A stretch of 8,442 nucleotides of DNA from Planctomycetota bacterium. GTDB lineage: Bacteria; Planctomycetota; Planctomycetia; Isosphaerales; Isosphaeraceae. Positions 5,862 to 8,442 of the stretch are shown piece after piece. The stretch's first letter is position 1, and each line of letters starts with the position of its first letter. The stretch is taken from NCBI GenBank assembly GCA_021778575.1, contig JAJYCH010000160.1, positions 1 through 8,442 on the forward strand. The letters run 5' to 3'. Both the position numbers and the translations under genes were made by a program. Below the pieces are notes generated by a model, which saw only the letters and a program-made list of their open reading frames with translations, ran no database searches and was not told the origin of the DNA.

Positions 5862-5961
5862 CGACTGGAACAGTCGTCAGATTTTGCTTTGTTGACGATT
5901 TCGTGGCGAGAAATCGGGGTTTCATCCGACTTTCTATCAAGGCGCGTTCGGCGACTGGAGG
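5862..5961 (+). promoter_or_regulatory. Leader with mutually exclusive stems reaching the ribosome binding site
   Basis: CGACTG-GAA-CAGTCG (5862-5876) is a perfect 6-bp hairpin. Its right arm also begins AGTCGTCA (5872-5879), which pairs with TGACGATT (5893-5900, one G-U). The same CAGTCG can also pair with a second CGACTG at 5952-5957, whose last base starts the Shine-Dalgarno GGAGG (5957-5961). The nonamer GCGACTGGA is repeated at 5861 and 5951. This layout allows a translational switch, though it could be coincidence. Confidence 0.35.
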
Positions 5962-5968
5962 TAAGAAG

Positions 5969-6889
5969 ATGATGAATGGTACTCAACGAATGCTGATCTT
6001 GGTCGTTGTGGCGTTGGCTTCCTTGAGCCAGCCTGCGACTGCCCAGGTTCCGAATCGACTGGTCAAAGATCCCAACGTCATCGAAGAGTTTCCGTTTGCT
6101 TTCAAGAGTCGATCGTCGATTCTGGTTCCTGTCAGGTTCGGTAATCGGGATTATCTGTTCGCGGTGGATACCGGATCTTCCCTCATCCTTTACGATAGCG
6201 CATTCAAGTCTCAACTGGGGCCGGCGCGAGAAATTCTCGAAGCGATCACGCCGAGCGGCAAAGTCAAGGTCGAGCATTTCGAAGCTCCGCAAGCGTTCCT
6301 GGGCACGCTCAGCCTGCAAACAGTCGAGTACGTCGGTTGCACAGATCTAAACTGGATGAGAAAAGCTACCAAGACCGAGGTCTATGGAATCATTGGGATG
6401 TCATTTCTCAAGAAATATGTGTTGAAAATTGATTTCGATACGAAAAAATTGGGGTTCCTCAAGAATCCGAGCCCAGAACCTGGATTCAATAAAGACGAGC
6501 TTACCTTTAGTAAAGGCGGGTGTCCGCTCCTTGCGATCGAATTGCCACAGATCGGGAAACGCCAATTTGTAGTCGACACCGGGTTCAACCTGGCGTTGAG
6601 CCTGGAATCGGTCGATTTCGGAAGTTTGCTCCAAAAAACAGAGATCAAACTTGGTCAATCAATGCAATTGATAGATTTGAGCGGGGTTCGGTTCGAAAGA
6701 AGAGTTATCGTCAGCTCCATGACAATCTGCAGCCTTGGGGTTCCAGAGGTGCCTGTTTGTGAAAGCAGCAATTCCAGGAACCGATTGGGCTTACAGGTTC
6801 TCAGCGCATTCGACTGCACTTTTGATTTTCCGGCCCATGAGATTTACTTGAATGTCAACGATCAATCAGCCAATCACTACCGAAAATGA
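5969..6889 (+). CDS. Periplasmic two-lobe aspartic protease (retropepsin/pepsin-like)
   Basis: A 306-residue exported aspartyl protease-like protein. Residues 1-25 are a signal peptide (LILVVVALASL core, cleavage at ATA-QVP). Lobe one (about 42-165) has the catalytic loop FAVDTGSS with Asp67 and the family's second motif GIIGMSFL followed by KIDFDTKKLGFL. Lobe two (about 180-296) repeats the pattern with FVVDTGFN (Asp203) and GLQVLSAFD followed by TFDFPAHEIYLN. Two DTG loops in one chain mean the active site could form inside a monomer, as in pepsin, where retroviral and many bacterial homologues have one per chain. The second loop has Phe206 in place of Ser/Thr. The target is unknown. GGAGG (5957-5961) seven bases before ATG 5969 decides the start over upstream codons. 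Codon use is visibly more AT-rich than in neighbouring genes, which may mean a different origin. A short hairpin separates it from the convergent ACP-like gene. Confidence 0.82.
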   Translation: MMNGTQRMLILVVVALASLSQPATAQVPNRLVKDPNVIEEFPFAFKSRSSILVPVRFGNRDYLFAVDTGSSLILYDSAFKSQLGPAREILEAITPSGKVKVEHFEAPQAFLGTLSLQTVEYVGCTDLNWMRKATKTEVYGIIGMSFLKKYVLKIDFDTKKLGFLKNPSPEPGFNKDELTFSKGGCPLLAIELPQIGKRQFVVDTGFNLALSLESVDFGSLLQKTEIKLGQSMQLIDLSGVRFERRVIVSSMTICSLGVPEVPVCESSNSRNRLGLQVLSAFDCTFDFPAHEIYLNVNDQSANHYRK

Positions 6890-6922
6890 CGCAATGGGAC
6901 ATGCTTTGCCTAGTCTGCGTGG

Positions 6923-6939
6923 GGTGGGCTCGGCCTACC
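6923..6939. terminator. Small hairpin between convergent genes
   Basis: GGTGGGC (6923-6929) pairs with GCCTACC (6933-6939), seven pairs with one G-U and a three-base loop, midway between stops at 6889 (+) and 6960 (-). A bidirectional terminator is plausible, but no T-run follows on either strand. Confidence 0.3.
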
Positions 6940-6959
6940 AAGAATGGATGATGGTGGGC

Positions 6960-7253
6960 TCAAACGATTCCCAACTGGATCAATCCTTGGTCCCGGGTGA
7001 TTTTCTCTACGTCGATGCCAGTGGCCTCACTGAGAACCTCTTGAAACAGTCGCCAGAGCTTCTCCTCGCCGTCAATCTCCTCGTCAATCAGACCGTTTTG
7101 ACAGGTGGTCCGACGGACGAGTTCGAAGAGATCGCCGACCAGGATGTCCCGGTCGGCGTTCTGTTTCCACAGCTTCATGACATCCTGGCGGGTGAGTTTG
7201 ACACCGAACACTCTCTCCAGACGGAAGAAGATATCCAGGAGGTCGATACCCAC
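6960..7253 (-). CDS. Permuted, serine-less acyl-carrier-protein-like protein
   Basis: A 97-residue small protein. Residues 2-22 (GIDLLDIFFRLERVFGVKL) match helix II and loop of an acyl carrier protein (typical: DSxxxVELVMxxEExFGI). Residues about 36-48 (DILVGDLFELV) match the helix IV region. Residues 62-96 (EEKLWRLFQEVLSEATGID, then VEKITRDQGLIQLGI) match helix I and the loop that normally precedes the DSL motif. Helix order is therefore II-III-IV-I, a circular permutation, with both ends at the normal phosphopantetheine site. No serine occupies that position (Gly2 or Leu5, depending on alignment). I recall similar short proteins starting MGLDSVELVM in planctomycetes and relatives. GTG 7253 is the start: GGAG lies seven bases upstream, and the upstream propeller gene stops 13 bases before, so the two are likely co-transcribed. 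A carrier role without the serine is doubtful; a protein-protein adaptor is possible. The plus-strand frame opposite is a shadow. Confidence 0.75.
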   Translation of the reverse strand: MGIDLLDIFFRLERVFGVKLTRQDVMKLWKQNADRDILVGDLFELVRRTTCQNGLIDEEIDGEEKLWRLFQEVLSEATGIDVEKITRDQGLIQLGIV

Positions 7254-7260
7254 CGGGTCG

Positions 7261-7264
7261 CTCC
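7261..7264 (-). promoter_or_regulatory. Ribosome binding site of the ACP-like gene
   Basis: GGAG (minus strand) lies seven bases before GTG 7253 and just after the TGA of the propeller gene (7267-7269). This favours a real, translationally linked small gene starting at helix II rather than a fragment of a longer ACP. Confidence 0.55.
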
Positions 7265-7266
7265 GA

Positions 7267-8442
7267 TCACTTCCCCGCCGCCACCTGTTCGAGGATGAAC
7301 ACGCCCTTCTTGTTCGACGTCACGACGTCGAGCAGTCCATCGCCGTTGAAGTCGGTGACGGTGAACTGGGTGCCGATCCCGCTGTCGTTGTCAATTTCTC
7401 TCGGGGTGAAGGTGGTCTTGCCGCCGGCGGACTTTTCGGCCTGGAGCCAGTAGATCTTGGCCGGTTTGTCGGAGCCGGGCTCGGATCGACCGTGCGACCA
7501 GAACCTTTTCCCGGTGATCAGATCCTTCAATCCATCGCCATTGATATCGGCGCAGATCAAGGCGTGGGTCTCGGAAACCAAGTCGGGGAACAGGACCTGA
7601 CGGGTGAAGGTGGGGTTGCCGCTCTTGTCCTTGGCTTCGTTTTGTTCGTAGGCCCAGATTCCGGCCTTGTGGGCCGAGCTGGCGATGACGTCGGCCTTGC
7701 CGTCGCCGGTGATGTCGTAGGCGATCATATCAGCGGCGGCCTCGCCAAGCTGGGCGGGATGCCAGGTCCAGCTTGAAGTTGCTTTCTTGCCCGATTCGGG
7801 CTGTTCCCACCAACCGTTGGTGCAGATCACGTCGGATCGACCGTCGCCGTTGAGGTCGCCAACCCCCAACCCGTGGGAGAATTTCTGGGTGCCGGGGATA
7901 CCCATTTTCTGGGGTCCGCCGAGTTCGCTGACGGCGTGCATTTCCCAGGGGCTGGTCGGGTCGGCGGCGGGGGCGAACCAGGCCATCGTCCCTTCGTTGT
8001 CCTTCCCCCTGGGCTGCCAGCCCATGACCAGCACGCGCTGGCCGGTGCCGAAGAGATCGGCGTAGATTGGGGTTTCGTTACAGGCACTGTGCCAGATTTC
8101 GTGGGCTTTCCAGTGGCCTGAACCGTCGTTCTTGGGGTTCTCGTACCAGATCGCGGCGTCTCCGGGGAAGCCGACGACAATCTGGTCGAGCCAGCCATCT
8201 TTGTTGATATCATCGGTCCAGACAGCCATGCACTTCGAGTAACTGTGCAAGCCGTCGCCGAAATCGCCGGAATCCAGGATGATGAGTTCGCTGCCGTCGG
8301 CGAGAGAATGGGCCACGATGTAATCGGCCCCGTGCGTCAGCAGGAACTTCTGCTTGTCGTCGGCATACATGATGGGCGAAGCATAGGAGTGTTCGTTCTC
8401 GGCCCGGCCGTCGCTGGGCCGGTCGGCACGCCAGACTTGCTT
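7267..8442 (-). CDS. FG-GAP/VCBS beta-propeller protein, 5' end outside window
   Basis: The frame stays open to the right edge, so 391 C-terminal residues are visible and the true start is outside. Counting from the Met at 8370, Asp-rich calcium loops occur at 53-62 (DDINKDGWLD), 171-180 (GDLNGDGRSD), 218-227 (YDITGDGKAD), 274-283 (ADINGDGLKD) and 339-348 (TDFNGDGLLD). These are the repeats of FG-GAP/VCBS integrin-like propellers. Further marks, familiar from planctomycete relatives, are IWHSACNETPIYADLFG, FSHGLGVGDLNGDG, NGWWEQP and a C-terminal IGTQFTVTDFNGDG block. The first 55 or so visible residues (VWRADRPSD, then SYASPIMY and LTHGADYIVAHSLADGSEL) look instead like a PQQ-type propeller blade. 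Such proteins are usually exported and bind ligands or polysaccharide; the role here is unknown. It is followed at 13 bases by the ACP-like gene. Confidence 0.85.
   Translation of the reverse strand, partial: KQVWRADRPSDGRAENEHSYASPIMYADDKQKFLLTHGADYIVAHSLADGSELIILDSGDFGDGLHSYSKCMAVWTDDINKDGWLDQIVVGFPGDAAIWYENPKNDGSGHWKAHEIWHSACNETPIYADLFGTGQRVLVMGWQPRGKDNEGTMAWFAPAADPTSPWEMHAVSELGGPQKMGIPGTQKFSHGLGVGDLNGDGRSDVICTNGWWEQPESGKKATSSWTWHPAQLGEAAADMIAYDITGDGKADVIASSAHKAGIWAYEQNEAKDKSGNPTFTRQVLFPDLVSETHALICADINGDGLKDLITGKRFWSHGRSEPGSDKPAKIYWLQAEKSAGGKTTFTPREIDNDSGIGTQFTVTDFNGDGLLDVVTSNKKGVFILEQVAAGK

Noticed and set aside
6900..6962. Nonsense mutation cutting short a longer ACP
   Set aside because: The frame after the TGA at 6960-6962 shows no ACP helix II, and helix II already lies at the N-terminus.
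6852..7298. Plus-strand 148-codon ORF opposite the ACP-like gene
   Set aside because: The minus frame has a GGAG site, coupling to the upstream gene and ACP-like sequence. The plus frame matches nothing and begins inside the protease gene.

Overview
The window looks like a GC-rich planctomycete chromosome, most likely of the Isosphaeraceae/Gemmataceae type. This is inferred from gene content, not from a marker gene. The signs are several secreted low-complexity proteins with Sec signal peptides, a PKD/REJ-like Ig protein, a long FG-GAP/VCBS propeller of a kind I associate with planctomycetes, a PhyH-type dioxygenase, and an acyl-carrier-protein-like protein that begins at helix II. I see no rRNA, tRNA, CRISPR array, transposase or phage gene.

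Layout. Positions 7-462 (-) encode a small secreted protein built from a Pro/Lys decapeptide, coded by a 60-bp tandem array. A gene-free, AT-richer divergent region (463-787) follows. A likely two-gene operon (+) comes next: a secreted Ig/PKD-like protein (788-1966) and a secreted cysteine-free thioredoxin-like protein with a Met/Gln/Pro-rich tail (2028-3314). Behind it is a large hairpin (3364-3417). A Tyr-rich secreted protein of unknown function (3614-4567, +) comes next. Positions 4568-4909 hold no gene, but contain a degenerate short repeat array and a strong nested hairpin that probably ends the converging dioxygenase gene (4910-5761, -).

The dioxygenase diverges from a periplasmic two-lobe aspartic protease (5969-6889, +). 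The protease leader can form mutually exclusive hairpins, one of them touching the Shine-Dalgarno. Converging on the protease is a minus-strand pair: an FG-GAP propeller gene running in from the right edge (partial, 7267-8442) and, 13 bases after its stop, a 97-residue ACP-like gene (6960-7253).

Most products appear to be exported, so the window reads as cell-envelope and secreted accessory functions rather than one pathway. The dioxygenase and the ACP-like protein are the apparent cytoplasmic exceptions. The most unusual object is the ACP-like protein. Its helix order is permuted, with helix I after helices II-IV, and its ends fall at the place where the phosphopantetheine serine normally sits. 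That serine is absent.
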